From the NCBI RefSeq assembly GCF_002224285.1, contig NZ_CP022436.1:1116001-1180000 (forward strand): 64,000 nucleotides of DNA, in the 5' to 3' direction. Made by a program: the position numbers and the translations under genes. Source of the DNA: Arthrobacter sp. YN. GTDB taxonomy: Bacteria > Actinomycetota > Actinomycetes > Actinomycetales > Micrococcaceae. The notes beneath the pieces are model-generated. The model was not told where the DNA came from. It saw only the letters and a program-made list of their open reading frames with translations, and did not search any database. Shown piece by piece: positions 7,207 to 17,207 of the stretch (positions are counted from its first letter, which is position 1; the number at the start of each line of letters is the position of its first letter).

Positions 7207-9675
7207 TCACGAGCGCAGTTCTCCTGCGGGTTCCACATCGATGATCCGGTGGATGGACAGTACCCGTTCGGTGTCCTTCGCGGGGTCGAACACCCTGACA
7301 CGTCCACCGGAGACGGATACAGGAACAACGGTTTCAGTGTTGGCATTCCCCAAGCTGTCCACCACATTCAGGGTGACGGCCTGTTTGAGCCGGATGGCCG
7401 TTTGCAGGGTCTCCAGGCCAAGCTGCGTGGACGCCTCGCCCGCCGCTTCGGACCGCACTCCGCGGTGCTGCCGAAGGACCGACAACTGTGCATCAACGTC
7501 GTCGTCCGGGGGAGCCGTCCGCGGCGCGGTGTAGACGGGGCGGGCACTGCCCGGCACCGCTGTTGTCCGTTTGAAACGCACGACGGCGGGCTCGGCTTCT
7601 TGCACGGCAGGGGAAAGTCCCAGCTCGCGCAGCACGCGTGCAGTTTCCCGGGGGCTGGCTGAGGATGTCAGGACAGTCGGGGCGATACGCACCAGGCTCA
7701 ATGCGGACGTACGGGCCTCGCGCAACAAATCGGTGATGGCAGTTTCGTCATCGCTTTGGATGAAGCTGGCACTGGTGCCGATCCGTAAGCGGCCATGCCG
7801 GGACGCCGTGTCCTGGACGAGGTACGCCAAGGGCTGGGGCACGTCCGTGGCCGAGTGCTCCCGAAGGAATGCCAACAGCGATTCCGCATCCTGCCCGGCG
7901 TCGAGCGCCCTGCGGATGGTGGCAGCGGAGAAACGGTAGATGGACGCAGGACCCTGCCCCTCGGCGTCGGCCATTAACAGCAGTGTCTCGCTCAGCTCCG
8001 GAGCCAGGTATCCGGGGGCCACGGCGGTGAGGTCGGCCTGCAGGAGGATGTGGTTCACCGCAGCGGGCAGATGCTCGCCGAGAATGGTCATGGCCTGTTC
8101 GGGTTGGGCGTCGGCAATGGCCGCGCCCAACTGCGTCAACGCACCGGAGCCCATCAGGCCCAGGAGCGTGGCTTCCTCAAGAATGCCGCGGACCAGCGAA
8201 CTGAACCGCCGGGACATCCGCGGCTGCGCCCACTCGGCCCGCTGCAGGACAGCCCTGGCGTCCAGGACGGGCGCTTTACCATCCGGCGCGGCGGCTTCCG
8301 CAGTGAGTTCATGCAGGATTTCAAGGACGCGTCGTCGGACCACCGGGGCATCAGGTCGCTGCGCTTCCGCGGACAACGCGTTGATGGTGGTACCAGCGGC
8401 GCCTTGATGGGAGGCTGCCGACGACGCAGGACCGGTGAGCGGCTGGCCCACCAGAGAAGGTGCGCGCTCGCTGGCCAGCCAGGCATTGACCAACCAAAGC
8501 CACTGTTCCTGCCGGGGGAGGTTGAGCCACTCCAGCGACGGCGGCTGCACCCACGTGGAGCTGTCAACGTCGAGGCGGAGCAGTCCGGCCATGGCGCACA
8601 ACTCCAGGAGGACGGCGGTCTCATGGACGCCCAGACGGATGGACTCGGCAAGGCGCCGCAGTTCGCGCACACCCACACCACCGCTCCGAAGGGTGGCCAG
8701 GGGTTGCTCCCGCACAGCGAACAGCAGTTCACCGGTCAGCCGCAGGATCTCCGCGATGGCCCCCATGGCAGCGTTGCGGCGCAGGGCGGCGCTAGTGTGG
8801 CCCAACTCCGGGACCGGTGGCGAGAGCGTGAAGTCATCCACAATGGCGCCGCCGCGGAGCGCAAGGCCCACACTGTGGGGGAGTTCCACGTGGCCGGCGT
8901 CCAAGGGGACCAGCAGGCCGCGCGCCAACAGCCAGTCAATAGGCCCGACGTCGTGACTTTCGTGGGTGACGGAGGCCCGCCGCTGCGCCTGGGGTACTGC
9001 GCCCATGGCCCAACTGCCGAACTTATCCAGGAGGCCAACAGTCCGCTCCGGTGCCGTTGCCAGGATGGAGCGCAGGCCCTCCGGTGTGGAGGTCCAGCGC
9101 TGGAGCGCAAGGGCAGCATCCATGGGGGTGCTGGCAGGGTGGATACCGGCACCGCTCTGGTGAAGTTCGGCCACCAACTGCACTACCCGCTGGGCAAAGG
9201 CCGGCTGCAGCCGCACCAGTTCCGTGTAGCTCCTGCCCAGGCCGGCCGGGTAAATGCCGATCACGTCCTTGAGACTGCCCACAGGAAGGTAGAAGCGCTG
9301 GCGCGAGGAAGTGGTCGGTGTGCCAGCGGGCGGATCCGCGCGATGGATGAGTGCCAGTTCCTGCAATTTGGCGAGGATCGGGTCCAGTGCCGAAAGAGTG
9401 GACCCGGCAATGACCTTCTTCAGGCCGGCTGCGGAAATGCTGTGGCCGGTATCGGCGTTGGTGCAGAGGTGAAGTGTTTCCAGGACCTGCATCTCGGGCT
9501 TGTTCAGCCGTTCCAAGGCCCGCTGCACACTGACGCGGGCGCTCGCCCTGGCAGCCAGGGCCGCAAAGTCGGGGGCCATGGGGGAGATCAGGTCCGGTCG
9601 CGCAGCAAACAAAGCCCGCAGCGAATCGTCGCTGCGCGCTTCCAGTTCCTTGCTGAGCGCGCGAATGAGGGACAT
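7207..9675 (-). CDS. Helicase-associated protein, XPB partner (Rv0862c-like)
   Basis: A large soluble protein of 822 residues, immediately upstream of the XPB helicase gene. This conserved pairing is typical of actinobacteria (compare Rv0862c-Rv0861c). The N-terminal half looks like a series of winged-helix-type segments (for example ARVSVQRALERLNKPEMQVLETLHLC). The C-terminal part (about 600-740) resembles the helicase-C-like domain family seen in XPB/Ssl2-like proteins (QADLTAVAPGYLAPELSETLLLMADAEGQGPASIYRFSAATI is characteristic), but no ATPase motifs are present. A role as an accessory or DNA-binding subunit of the helicase is inferred from context. The start is placed at the ATG at 9675. 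A longer frame to 9840 exists but has no support and would run into the next gene. Confidence 0.8.
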   Translation of the reverse strand: MSLIRALSKELEARSDDSLRALFAARPDLISPMAPDFAALAARASARVSVQRALERLNKPEMQVLETLHLCTNADTGHSISAAGLKKVIAGSTLSALDPILAKLQELALIHRADPPAGTPTTSSRQRFYLPVGSLKDVIGIYPAGLGRSYTELVRLQPAFAQRVVQLVAELHQSGAGIHPASTPMDAALALQRWTSTPEGLRSILATAPERTVGLLDKFGSWAMGAVPQAQRRASVTHESHDVGPIDWLLARGLLVPLDAGHVELPHSVGLALRGGAIVDDFTLSPPVPELGHTSAALRRNAAMGAIAEILRLTGELLFAVREQPLATLRSGGVGVRELRRLAESIRLGVHETAVLLELCAMAGLLRLDVDSSTWVQPPSLEWLNLPRQEQWLWLVNAWLASERAPSLVGQPLTGPASSAASHQGAAGTTINALSAEAQRPDAPVVRRRVLEILHELTAEAAAPDGKAPVLDARAVLQRAEWAQPRMSRRFSSLVRGILEEATLLGLMGSGALTQLGAAIADAQPEQAMTILGEHLPAAVNHILLQADLTAVAPGYLAPELSETLLLMADAEGQGPASIYRFSAATIRRALDAGQDAESLLAFLREHSATDVPQPLAYLVQDTASRHGRLRIGTSASFIQSDDETAITDLLREARTSALSLVRIAPTVLTSSASPRETARVLRELGLSPAVQEAEPAVVRFKRTTAVPGSARPVYTAPRTAPPDDDVDAQLSVLRQHRGVRSEAAGEASTQLGLETLQTAIRLKQAVTLNVVDSLGNANTETVVPVSVSGGRVRVFDPAKDTERVLSIHRIIDVEPAGELRS

Positions 9676-9743
9676 CAATCCAACGTTACCGCCCCCGGGG
9701 CGTTGCTGCCTGTCAGCAGGACAGTTGCTTGTAGGTGGGGCGG

Positions 9744-9959
9744 TTATTGCCGGCGGCGCTGGCGGACAGCGTCCAACACCAGGACCACTGCCAGCATGAA
9801 GGCTACGGGCAAGCCGTAAAGGGCAGTCCACGTAATCCACGCCGGGGCCGCTCCGCTGTTGTAAGCGATCACCATGACGGCGCCGACGGCGGCCAACGAG
9901 GCCACCGCAATCACTGCGGCGATGATCATGAGGGGGCGGCGGTAACCCGGGGAAGTCAT
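9744..9959 (-). CDS. Small two-helix membrane protein (71 aa)
   Basis: A 71-residue protein with two hydrophobic helices (about residues 9-31 and 40-62) and a basic tail ending DAVRQRRRQ, placing the C-terminus in the cytoplasm. This is the common layout of small actinobacterial membrane proteins of unknown function. It precedes the helicase-partner gene in the same direction by 68 bases and may share its transcript. The family is not recognised. Confidence 0.6.
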   Translation of the reverse strand: MTSPGYRRPLMIIAAVIAVASLAAVGAVMVIAYNSGAAPAWITWTALYGLPVAFMLAVVLVLDAVRQRRRQ

Positions 9960-10208
9960 GTCATCAACGCTAGCAGCAGCGCCGGAACGGGAGGTATTGC
10001 TGCGTCACTGCCGCCCTTTGGGTGCCGCTCCTGCCCTCTGTGATCGCGGCGTGATCGCGGCAAGGCGGGAATAGCGGGCCGGGCAGGATAACCTTGAAGG
10101 AACAGACCAACACGGACCGGGCTGTCACCCTCGATCCCGCAGAACCCTGCGGATGCGGTGTTTGGCCCGACGTGTCTCCCACAGCAAGAAACGAAGAAGG
10201 TTGATTAC

Positions 10209-10592
10209 GTGCCTACCGGCAAGGTCAAGTGGTATGACAAGGAAAAAGGCTTTGGATTCCTCGCGGCTGAGGACGGCCAGGAAGTTTTCCTGCCCAAGAC
10301 GTCCCTGCCTGCGGGCGTAACGGAGCTCAAAGCTGGAACCCGGGTGGAGTTCGGCGTAGCCGACGGCCGCCGCGGAGCACAGGCGCTGGGGTTGCGCGTC
10401 CTGGAAAAGACGCCTTCCCTTGCCAAGGCCAAGCGGATGAACGCCAAGGACCTCGCCCCCATGGTGCAGGACCTGGTGACGGTTCTGGACAACCTTTCCG
10501 GCTCGTTGTCCTCCGGCAAGTACCCGGACGGTAACAAGGCCAAGGCCATCAGCCTGGCGCTGCGCAAGGTTGCCGACGAGCTGGAAGCCTAG
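10209..10592 (+). CDS. Cold-shock-domain protein with C-terminal extension
   Basis: A 127-residue cytoplasmic RNA/DNA-binding protein. Residues 1-65 are a cold-shock domain with the RNP1-type motif KGFGFLAAEDGQEVFLPKTSL after the family start GKVKWYDKEKGFGF. This is a CspA-type chaperone of single-stranded nucleic acid. The domain is followed by about 60 residues (LAKAKRMNAKDLAPMVQDLVTVLDNLSGSLSSGKYPDGNKAKAI, helical) that ordinary 67-residue Csp proteins lack but that occur in actinobacterial members. The start is the GTG at 10209, preceded by GAAGG eight bases upstream. The next gene (DUF3027) begins nine bases after the stop and is often found beside this protein, so the two likely form an operon. 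Confidence 0.9.
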   Translation: MPTGKVKWYDKEKGFGFLAAEDGQEVFLPKTSLPAGVTELKAGTRVEFGVADGRRGAQALGLRVLEKTPSLAKAKRMNAKDLAPMVQDLVTVLDNLSGSLSSGKYPDGNKAKAISLALRKVADELEA

Positions 10593-10600
10593 GACCGGCC

Positions 10601-11230
10601 ATGACATCGGAATCCGCACAGGAAACAAAGGCCGGAAGGGACGCCCAGGCAAACCCTGCAGCCGGCCCTGACGATGCCCGGGCTCCTGGCATCGGGGAAG
10701 CCCCCGCGCGGAAGCCGGTTGCGGACAAGCCGCGCGCCGGTTTGCCCGTGTGGCGCACCGGCAAGCCGGACGCCTTCCTCGCTGCCGCCGTCGAGGTTGC
10801 CCGTGAGGCAGTGGAGGGCATTGCCAACCCTGGCGAAATCGGGGCGCACCTCGGTGCCAAGTCGGAGGGTGACCGTGTGGTGACCCACCTGTTTGAATCC
10901 AGGCTTGCCGGCTACGGCGGATGGCAGTGGTACGCAGTGGTGACCCGCAACTCGCGGTCCAAGATCGTCACTGTGAGCGAACTTGGCCTGCTGCCCTCCG
11001 AGGACTCCATCCTGGCGCCCGAATGGGTTCCGTGGGCCAAGCGTGTCCGCCCTGAGGACGAGACTCCGTTGGTGGAGGAAACCGTGGAGGACGTCACGGA
11101 AGAGTCCGTGCAGGCGGATGAAGACGAGGCGACTGGGCCCGCTGAGGATGCCGAGGACGCGGACGGGTCCGACGATCCCGACGAGTCTGACGATCCTGAA
11201 GATGACCACGACGAAACCGGGGCTGAATAA
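10601..11230 (+). CDS. DUF3027 family protein
   Basis: A 209-residue soluble protein recognised as DUF3027. The core (about residues 55-150) contains AFLAAAVEVAREAVEGIANPGEIGAHLG and the aromatic GYGGWQWYAVVTRNSRSKIVTVSELGLLP, then EWVPWAKRVRPED. The C-terminal 50 residues are almost entirely acidic (EEDVTEESVQADEDEATG and more), giving a strongly charged, disordered tail. The N-terminal 50 residues are Ala/Pro-rich. No biochemical function is established for the family. It follows the cold-shock-domain gene by eight bases, suggesting a role in nucleic-acid metabolism, but that is inference from position. Confidence 0.85.
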   Translation: MTSESAQETKAGRDAQANPAAGPDDARAPGIGEAPARKPVADKPRAGLPVWRTGKPDAFLAAAVEVAREAVEGIANPGEIGAHLGAKSEGDRVVTHLFESRLAGYGGWQWYAVVTRNSRSKIVTVSELGLLPSEDSILAPEWVPWAKRVRPEDETPLVEETVEDVTEESVQADEDEATGPAEDAEDADGSDDPDESDDPEDDHDETGAE

Positions 11231-11273
11231 GCATTGCGGAAACCCGGGGTGACCAGAGTAGGGGCGGACGCTG

Positions 11274-12587
11274 ATGTCCACCTTTAGGTCACTCGGAATC
11301 CTCAACTACCGCATCTGGTTCTTCGGTGCCCTGATCTCCAACGTCGGCACGTGGATGCAACGCACCGCGCAGGACTGGTTGGTCTTTGACCACCTGACCG
11401 CGCACGACGCCGGAGCCATGGGTATTACCTTGGCCCTCCAACTGGGTCCCCAACTGTTCCTTGCCCCTTGGGCCGGACTGCTGGCCGACCGCTACAGCCG
11501 GCGGAAACTGCTCCTCATCACCTTGGTAGCCATGGCGCTCCTGAGTACGGGCCTGGGCATCCTGGTGCTGCTGGGGGTGGCTGAACTGTGGCATGTCTAT
11601 GTCTTCGCGTTGCTGCTGGGCATTGTGACGGCCTTGGACGCTCCCGTCCGCCAGACTTTCGTCTCCGAGCTGGTTACCGACGAATACCTGCCCAACGCCG
11701 TGGCCCTCAACAGTGCCTCCTTCAACGTGGCACGGATGATCGGACCGGCCGTCTCCGGCGTGCTGACGGTGGTGGTGGGTCCGGGCTGGGTGTTCCTCAT
11801 CAACACTGTGTCGTTTGTTGCCATGCTCTGGGCGCTGAAGCTCATTCCGGCATCCTCGCTTCGAGTCCAGCCCCGGGCAGCCGCGGGTAAAGGGCGGATC
11901 CGTGAGGGCCTCCGCTACGTCCGCAACAGACCCGATATCCAGGTGGTCCTGGCAGCCGTCTTCATTGTGGGCACCTTTGGACTCAATTTTCCCCTCTTCA
12001 TTGCCGCGATGGTGGGCACCCAGTTCGGAATGGACGCCGGCGCCTTTGGACTGCTGAATTCGGTCATGGCCATCGGATCCGTGACGGGTGCCCTGTTGGC
12101 TGCCCGACGTGGTCGGCCGCGCTTGCGGCTGATCTTCATTGCCGCCGGTGGATTCGGCGTCGCCAGCGCGTTGGCGGCGCTGGCCCCCAACGCGATGCTC
12201 TTCGGACTGGCCCTGGTTCCCTGTGGCCTGTTCGCCCTGACACTGATCACCAGCGCCAATGGCTACGTGCAGTCCACCACCGAGGCTGTCATGCGCGGGC
12301 GGGTCATGTCCTTGTATATGGCCATCTTCATGGGTGGCACCCCTATCGGAGCGCCGCTGGTGGGGTGGGTGGCCAACGTTGGCGGGCCGCGGTGGGCCGT
12401 GGGCGTTGCAGCGTTGGCCGGCGTCAGCGCCGCCGTCGTGGGCTTGGCCTGGATCATCCGTGCCAAGCAGCTGCGGCTGCGTTTCGACCGCCGTGCCCGT
12501 GGCCTGCGGCATTTCCGGGTGGAGTCGTTGCTGGCCCGTCCGGTCACCGACGAGGACGACGACGGCGGCCCGGGGCCGGTTCGGTAA
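11274..12587 (+). CDS. MFS transporter (drug/H+ antiporter-like)
   Basis: A 437-residue major facilitator superfamily permease with about twelve hydrophobic segments and the cytoplasmic loop 2-3 motif GLLADRYSRRKLLL (the MFS G-x-x-x-D-R/K-x-G-R-R type). The N-terminus (SLGILNYRIWFFGALISNVGTWMQRTAQDWLVFD) is characteristic of the enterobactin-exporter/EntS-like subgroup (MFS_3). Such proteins export siderophores or toxic compounds by proton antiport. The substrate is unknown here. It lies 43 bases after the DUF3027 gene in the same direction and faces serC from the other side. The C-terminal tail is basic, then acidic. Confidence 0.85.
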   Translation: MSTFRSLGILNYRIWFFGALISNVGTWMQRTAQDWLVFDHLTAHDAGAMGITLALQLGPQLFLAPWAGLLADRYSRRKLLLITLVAMALLSTGLGILVLLGVAELWHVYVFALLLGIVTALDAPVRQTFVSELVTDEYLPNAVALNSASFNVARMIGPAVSGVLTVVVGPGWVFLINTVSFVAMLWALKLIPASSLRVQPRAAAGKGRIREGLRYVRNRPDIQVVLAAVFIVGTFGLNFPLFIAAMVGTQFGMDAGAFGLLNSVMAIGSVTGALLAARRGRPRLRLIFIAAGGFGVASALAALAPNAMLFGLALVPCGLFALTLITSANGYVQSTTEAVMRGRVMSLYMAIFMGGTPIGAPLVGWVANVGGPRWAVGVAALAGVSAAVVGLAWIIRAKQLRLRFDRRARGLRHFRVESLLARPVTDEDDDGGPGPVR

Positions 12588-12670
12588 GCGCGCCCTCGAG
12601 GGTGGCGGCGTTAAACGGCAGCGGCGCCGTCCGGAACTTTCCGAACGACGCCGACTGACAGCCTGGGGTG

Positions 12671-13849
<1,179 letters not shown>

Positions 13850-14093
13850 TCAACTGCCCCTTCGACACCCCAATTCTGCCTGACCCGGCGCGGAGGCAGG
13901 AACCTGTGGCCGTCATAGTCCGCCACGTGGAACGCCGGCCAACCATATGCGACCAAAATTATCCAGAGTAATTCCAAATAAGCTAGGCTGGTGGTTGGCG
14001 TTCATGGGGCGGCGGTGCACACCGTCCACCCGGCAAGGGACGCGGTACGGTGGAGATTACGCAAGAAACTGCGTTCGAGGAGAGCTGAGCTGG

Positions 14094-14789
14094 ATGACGG
14101 ATCTGATCGATACCACTGAGATGTATCTTCGGACCATTTTGGAGCTTGAAGAAGAGAACATTGTGGCTCTCAGGGCCCGCATCGCTGAGCGGCTGCGGCA
14201 CTCCGGACCCACTGTTTCCCAGACCATCGGACGCATGGAGCGCGACGGCCTGGTGATTGTTTCAAACGACCGTCACCTGGAACTGACCGAGGTGGGGCGG
14301 AAGCGTGCCACCGAGGTCATGCGAAAGCACCGCCTCGCCGAGCGTCTTCTGGCTGATGTCATTGGCTTGGACTGGGCCTATGTCCACGACGAAGCCTGTC
14401 GCTGGGAACATGTGATGAGCGAGCGCGTGGAGCGCCGGCTGTACGAACTCCTGGAACACCCCACCGAATCCCCGTATGGCAACCCCATCCCGGGCCTCGA
14501 AGCCCTCGGTGGCCTTGCCAGCCAGCCGTTCCCCCGCCTCGACGTTAACCTCCTGCAGGCCATGGACGGCTATGCACCGAATTCCCGCGTGGCAGTCACC
14601 CGCCTGGCGGAGCCCATCCAGGTTGAGCCTGAACTCCTCACCCAGTTGGATGAGGGCGGCATCCGTCCCGGCGCCGCCGTCTCGCTGGAGCGTGTAGGTG
14701 AGTACATTTCCGTCCGGGTCCCCGGCATCGAGGGTGCCCTGGAACTTCCGCCCGAGGTTGCTGCGCACGTCTTCGTTTCCGTCGGCTGA
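14094..14789 (+). CDS. DtxR/IdeR-family metal-dependent repressor
   Basis: A 231-residue metal-sensing transcription factor. Domain order fits the family: winged HTH (residues 1-70; DTTEMYLRTILELEEENIVALRARIAERLRHSGPTVSQT), dimerisation and metal-site helices (71-140; HRLAERLLADVIGLDWAYVHDEACRWEHVMSERVERRL, with the H, E and M/C ligand pattern), and a C-terminal SH3-like domain (about 150-231). With Fe(II) such proteins (IdeR, DtxR) repress iron uptake; some members sense Mn(II). The CRWEHV motif resembles the iron sensors. The start is the ATG at 14094, with an AGGAG-containing stretch ahead. It stands alone, divergent from serC. Confidence 0.9.
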   Translation: MTDLIDTTEMYLRTILELEEENIVALRARIAERLRHSGPTVSQTIGRMERDGLVIVSNDRHLELTEVGRKRATEVMRKHRLAERLLADVIGLDWAYVHDEACRWEHVMSERVERRLYELLEHPTESPYGNPIPGLEALGGLASQPFPRLDVNLLQAMDGYAPNSRVAVTRLAEPIQVEPELLTQLDEGGIRPGAAVSLERVGEYISVRVPGIEGALELPPEVAAHVFVSVG

Positions 14790-14972
14790 CGCACCCTTCC
14801 TTCGCGCGGTGTCATATCTCACTTTTGGGCTTCCGGCGCGCGTGTGACCTGCGGTTTTTCGGGATTAGTGATAAGGGGGCTGCCGCGCCACGCCCGTTCC
14901 TGTTGATAACGAATTTATTACTGCGGGCCTTAATCGCCTATAGTTATCTACTAGCGCTGATACCAAAGCGTT

Positions 14973-15199
14973 ACCTGTTCCGGAGCCGAGCTCTGCCAGC
15001 GGAACAGGTGTGCCATCCACCACTGGCAGAGGCGGGGGAACCACAAGCGGCTGTCTAAAGAAGCAGCCTTGGGGTGAAGTCCGCAGCAGAAGTGCCCATT
15101 GTCGCAAGTCCCTCTTGGGATACCTGTGTGCCGTGAGCGCTTCGTGCGGACCGGGTCTTTGAACTCTCTGACCCGAATCCGACAGCTAACTTCGCAGGC
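14973..15199 (+). promoter_or_regulatory. c-di-AMP riboswitch (ydaO/yuaA type), copy 1
   Basis: The 430-base gap between the dtxR-type gene and the M23 peptidase gene holds a ydaO-type riboswitch. Visible conserved blocks are CTCTGCCA near 14992, GGCAGAGGCGGGGGAACCA near 15025, CTTGGGGTGAAG near 15068, and CCGAATCCGACAGCTAACTT then CGCAGGC near 15173-15199. In actinobacteria this class sits upstream of cell-wall hydrolase and resuscitation-factor genes and lowers their expression when c-di-AMP is high. The aptamer ends 20 bases before the TTG start of the hydrolase. In the 183 bases before the aptamer I see only a possible -10 box TATAGT at 14939. Boundaries are approximate. Confidence 0.9.
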
Positions 15200-15219
15200 T
15201 TTTTAGAGAGGAACAGAGT

Positions 15220-16050
15220 TTGACAACGCAGAACGTCAGGGGTCGCCGCCGCGCGTCCGGCCCCGCTGCTGAGCTGCGGCCAGCCCGCGTCGTATCGGAG
15301 ATCCGGCCACGCGACACCGAACGCCAGGTGCGTCGCCGTAAGAGCCCGTTGCGCCAGGTTGCCGACTTCGCCGCAGCCAGTGGCGTCGGGCAAAAGGCCG
15401 GAGTTGCGCTTGCCGCCACCGGACTTGCCCTGACTGTCGGTCTGCCGGCCACCAGCCCGGTTATGGCCACCTCGGAATCCGGCCAGACCGAATCGGCCCT
15501 GGCCGTCACCGGTGGCAGCCAGCCCGAGGTTTCCGCCGCTGCATCAGCCAAGATCGACTTCAGCCGTGCCGCGGTAGCTACCGCCGCTGACCCCGACGGC
15601 AAGCTGAAGCAATTGCTCAGTGCGCAGTCCGCCGACAGCATCCAGCGTGCCTCGTCCACAGGCACCATGGCCAGCCCCCTGGATACCCTGACCACGGCTT
15701 CCCCGTTCGGCTACCGCATCAGCCCCCTCACGGGTGGTTCCGGTGACTTCCACCGCGGCCAGGACTTCGTTGCCCAGTGCGGCACCGCCGTCCACGCCGC
15801 GGCCAGTGGCAAGGTCACCTTTGCCGGATGGCACGAGTATGGCGGAGGCAACCGCGTGGTGGTAGACCACGGCAACGGCCTCGAGACCACGTACAACCAC
15901 CTGTCGTCCTTCACCGTCAAAGTAGGCCAGACGGTCAGCCGCGGCGATACTGTTGCGCTGAGCGGCACCACGGGCGCCTCCACCGGCTGCCACCTCCACT
16001 TTGAAGTACAGGTCAACGGTGAAGTCGTTGACCCCATGGGCTGGCTTTAA
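15220..16050 (+). CDS. Secreted M23 (LytM-type) peptidoglycan endopeptidase
   Basis: A 276-residue exported zinc peptidase that should cut peptide cross-bridges of peptidoglycan. The N-terminal 60 residues are Arg-rich, followed by a hydrophobic export/anchor segment (AGVALAATGLALTVGLPATSPVMA, about residues 65-88). A variable linker leads to the M23 domain (about 165-276): SPFGYRISPLTG, then HRGQDF (first zinc ligands H and D), GNGLETTYNHLSS, and the HLHFEV motif (the HxH ligands). The start is TTG at 15220, with GAGGA seven bases upstream. It is the first of three consecutive wall-hydrolase genes and is directly controlled by the upstream c-di-AMP riboswitch, linking wall turnover to turgor/c-di-AMP signalling. 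Confidence 0.9.
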   Translation: MTTQNVRGRRRASGPAAELRPARVVSEIRPRDTERQVRRRKSPLRQVADFAAASGVGQKAGVALAATGLALTVGLPATSPVMATSESGQTESALAVTGGSQPEVSAAASAKIDFSRAAVATAADPDGKLKQLLSAQSADSIQRASSTGTMASPLDTLTTASPFGYRISPLTGGSGDFHRGQDFVAQCGTAVHAAASGKVTFAGWHEYGGGNRVVVDHGNGLETTYNHLSSFTVKVGQTVSRGDTVALSGTTGASTGCHLHFEVQVNGEVVDPMGWL

Positions 16051-16101
16051 GTCCAGTTGATGGTTGTCTCTCGCATTCGTGACACACCCCGTGACCTGAA
16101 T

Positions 16102-16130
16102 GTGACATTCGCGTTCAACTGTTGTACCGT
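16102..16130 (+). promoter_or_regulatory. Candidate sigma-70-type promoter for the second riboswitch transcript
   Basis: A -35-like GTGACA (16102-16107) and -10-like TACCGT (16125-16130) are separated by 17 bases, about 30 bases before the second riboswitch. This matches the actinobacterial vegetative promoter pattern moderately well. It implies that the second hydrolase gene has its own transcript rather than only read-through from the first. It was assigned by eye only. Confidence 0.35.
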
Positions 16131-16159
16131 ACAAAGCGCATCGGCTTTTTAGGGGGCCG

Positions 16160-16342
16160 GTGCACTTGAGTGGATTGCCTAGCTCTGCCACCACTCGAGG
16201 TCCGTTCGCATAAATCGTCTGGCAGGGGCGGGGGAACCACTTCTGGTCTTCGCAAGAAGGCCTTGGGGTTAAGTCGCAAAGCTTCCTTGAAGCAGCGTGG
16301 CCGGATGACTCCCATCCGAATCCGACAGCTCACCTCGCAGGC
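16160..16342 (+). promoter_or_regulatory. c-di-AMP riboswitch (ydaO/yuaA type), copy 2
   Basis: The 311-base gap between the M23 and NlpC/P60 genes carries a second ydaO-type element. It shares the diagnostic blocks with copy 1: GCTCTGCCACC near 16182, TGGCAGGGGCGGGGGAACCA near 16220, CTTGGGGTTAAG near 16262, and CATCCGAATCCGACAGCT then CTCGCAGGC near 16313-16342. The internal helices differ in sequence between the copies (for example the shorter variable arm before the final block), so this is not a recent exact duplication. It ends about 20 bases before the GTG start of the hydrolase it should control. Boundaries are approximate. Confidence 0.9.
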
Positions 16343-16361
16343 ATTGGGAGAGGCTACCTTC

Positions 16362-17108
16362 GTGTCATCACGCACTACCCCTGCGCGCCACCGCGCCGAA
16401 TCGGTTCGTACGAACCCTTTGAACACGCTTTCCAAGGCTGTTTCATCCAACGCCGGTACCGTTGGCCGCCAGGCCGTCGTCCTGGCAGCCGCCTCAGGCC
16501 TCGTCCTCAGCGTCGGTCTTCCGGCCCAGGCAGCGGACACCGACGTTTCCAAGTCGGAAGCCTCCAGCACCCAGCAGATGGTCACCACTGCGGTAGTCAC
16601 CGCAGAGCCCACCGCCACCGTTTCCTTCGAAAGTCCTGTAGTGGCCACCAAGGAAGCTCCCAAGGTTGTCCAGCGCGCTTCGCAGACCACCCAGCGCACC
16701 GCGGCCAATGGCAACCAGACCACCGCAGGCGCTGTGACCGCGAAGTCGTCCGAAGCCAAGGACGCTGCTTCCAGCGCCGCCGCTTCCGGCCTCGCCGCGA
16801 TCGCCTACACCGGAATCGGCCACCCGTACGTCTGGGGCGGCACCACGCCCAACGGATGGGACTGCTCCGGCTTCACCCAGTGGGTCTACGCCCAGGCCGG
16901 CATCAGCATCCCCCGCGTTAATGCCTGGACGGCCATGAAGCCCACCAGCACTCCTGCCCCCGGTGACCTGGTCATGCAGAACGGCGGAGCACACGTAGGC
17001 ATCTACGTTGGCAACGGCATGATGATCAGCGCTTTGAACCCGGGACAGGGCACGCTCCTTCACTCGGCTGCCTCCACGGGCACGTCCTCCTTCTTTACCC
17101 TCCGCTAG
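16362..17108 (+). CDS. Secreted NlpC/P60 (C40) cell-wall hydrolase
   Basis: A 248-residue exported cysteine peptidase expected to cleave D-Glu-diamino-acid bonds of stem peptides. The N-terminus is basic (ARHRAE), with the hydrophobic export segment VVLAAASGLVLSVGLPAQAAD (about 37-57). A Thr/Ala-rich linker (60-145) follows. The NlpC/P60 domain (about 146-248) carries the catalytic cysteine in GWDCSGFTQWVY, the catalytic histidine in GAHVGIYVG and GHPYVWGGTTPNG. The start is GTG at 16362, with GGGAGAGG eight bases upstream. The N-terminal segment (ARHRAE...KAVSxNAGxVGRQA) is shared with the next gene, so the two are paralogues. Control by the adjacent c-di-AMP riboswitch follows from position. 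Confidence 0.92.
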   Translation: MSSRTTPARHRAESVRTNPLNTLSKAVSSNAGTVGRQAVVLAAASGLVLSVGLPAQAADTDVSKSEASSTQQMVTTAVVTAEPTATVSFESPVVATKEAPKVVQRASQTTQRTAANGNQTTAGAVTAKSSEAKDAASSAAASGLAAIAYTGIGHPYVWGGTTPNGWDCSGFTQWVYAQAGISIPRVNAWTAMKPTSTPAPGDLVMQNGGAHVGIYVGNGMMISALNPGQGTLLHSAASTGTSSFFTLR

Positions 17109-17128
17109 AAACAATCCGGTTCGGGGCT

Positions 17129-17189
17129 CGCCAGCATGCCCCCAAGTGCTGGCGCGCCAATGAGCCGCGTGTACCCCAACTACACGCGG
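17129..17189 (+). promoter_or_regulatory. Two stable hairpins in the leader of the third hydrolase gene
   Basis: Between the second and third hydrolase genes lie an 8-bp perfect hairpin (arms 17129-17136 and 17147-17154, CGCCAGCA/TGCTGGCG) and a 9-bp perfect hairpin (arms 17165-17173 and 17181-17189, CCGCGTGTA/TACACGCGG). Neither is followed by a T run, so they are not obvious intrinsic terminators. They may act as a processing site, a weak terminator or an mRNA stabiliser. There is no third riboswitch here. Confidence 0.4.
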
Positions 17190-17207
17190 ATACGAAAAGA
17201 GAAAACC

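Noticed and set aside
7194..7367. An N-terminal extension of the XPB helicase to 7367
   Set aside because: It overlaps the coding end of the preceding gene, and the GTG at 7193 has a good ribosome binding site and matches the family start.
10040..10061. An 11-base tandem repeat (GTGATCGCGGC twice) before the cold-shock gene
   Set aside because: It is too short and GC-rich to mean much on its own, and I saw no symmetry or spacing that would mark it as a regulatory site.
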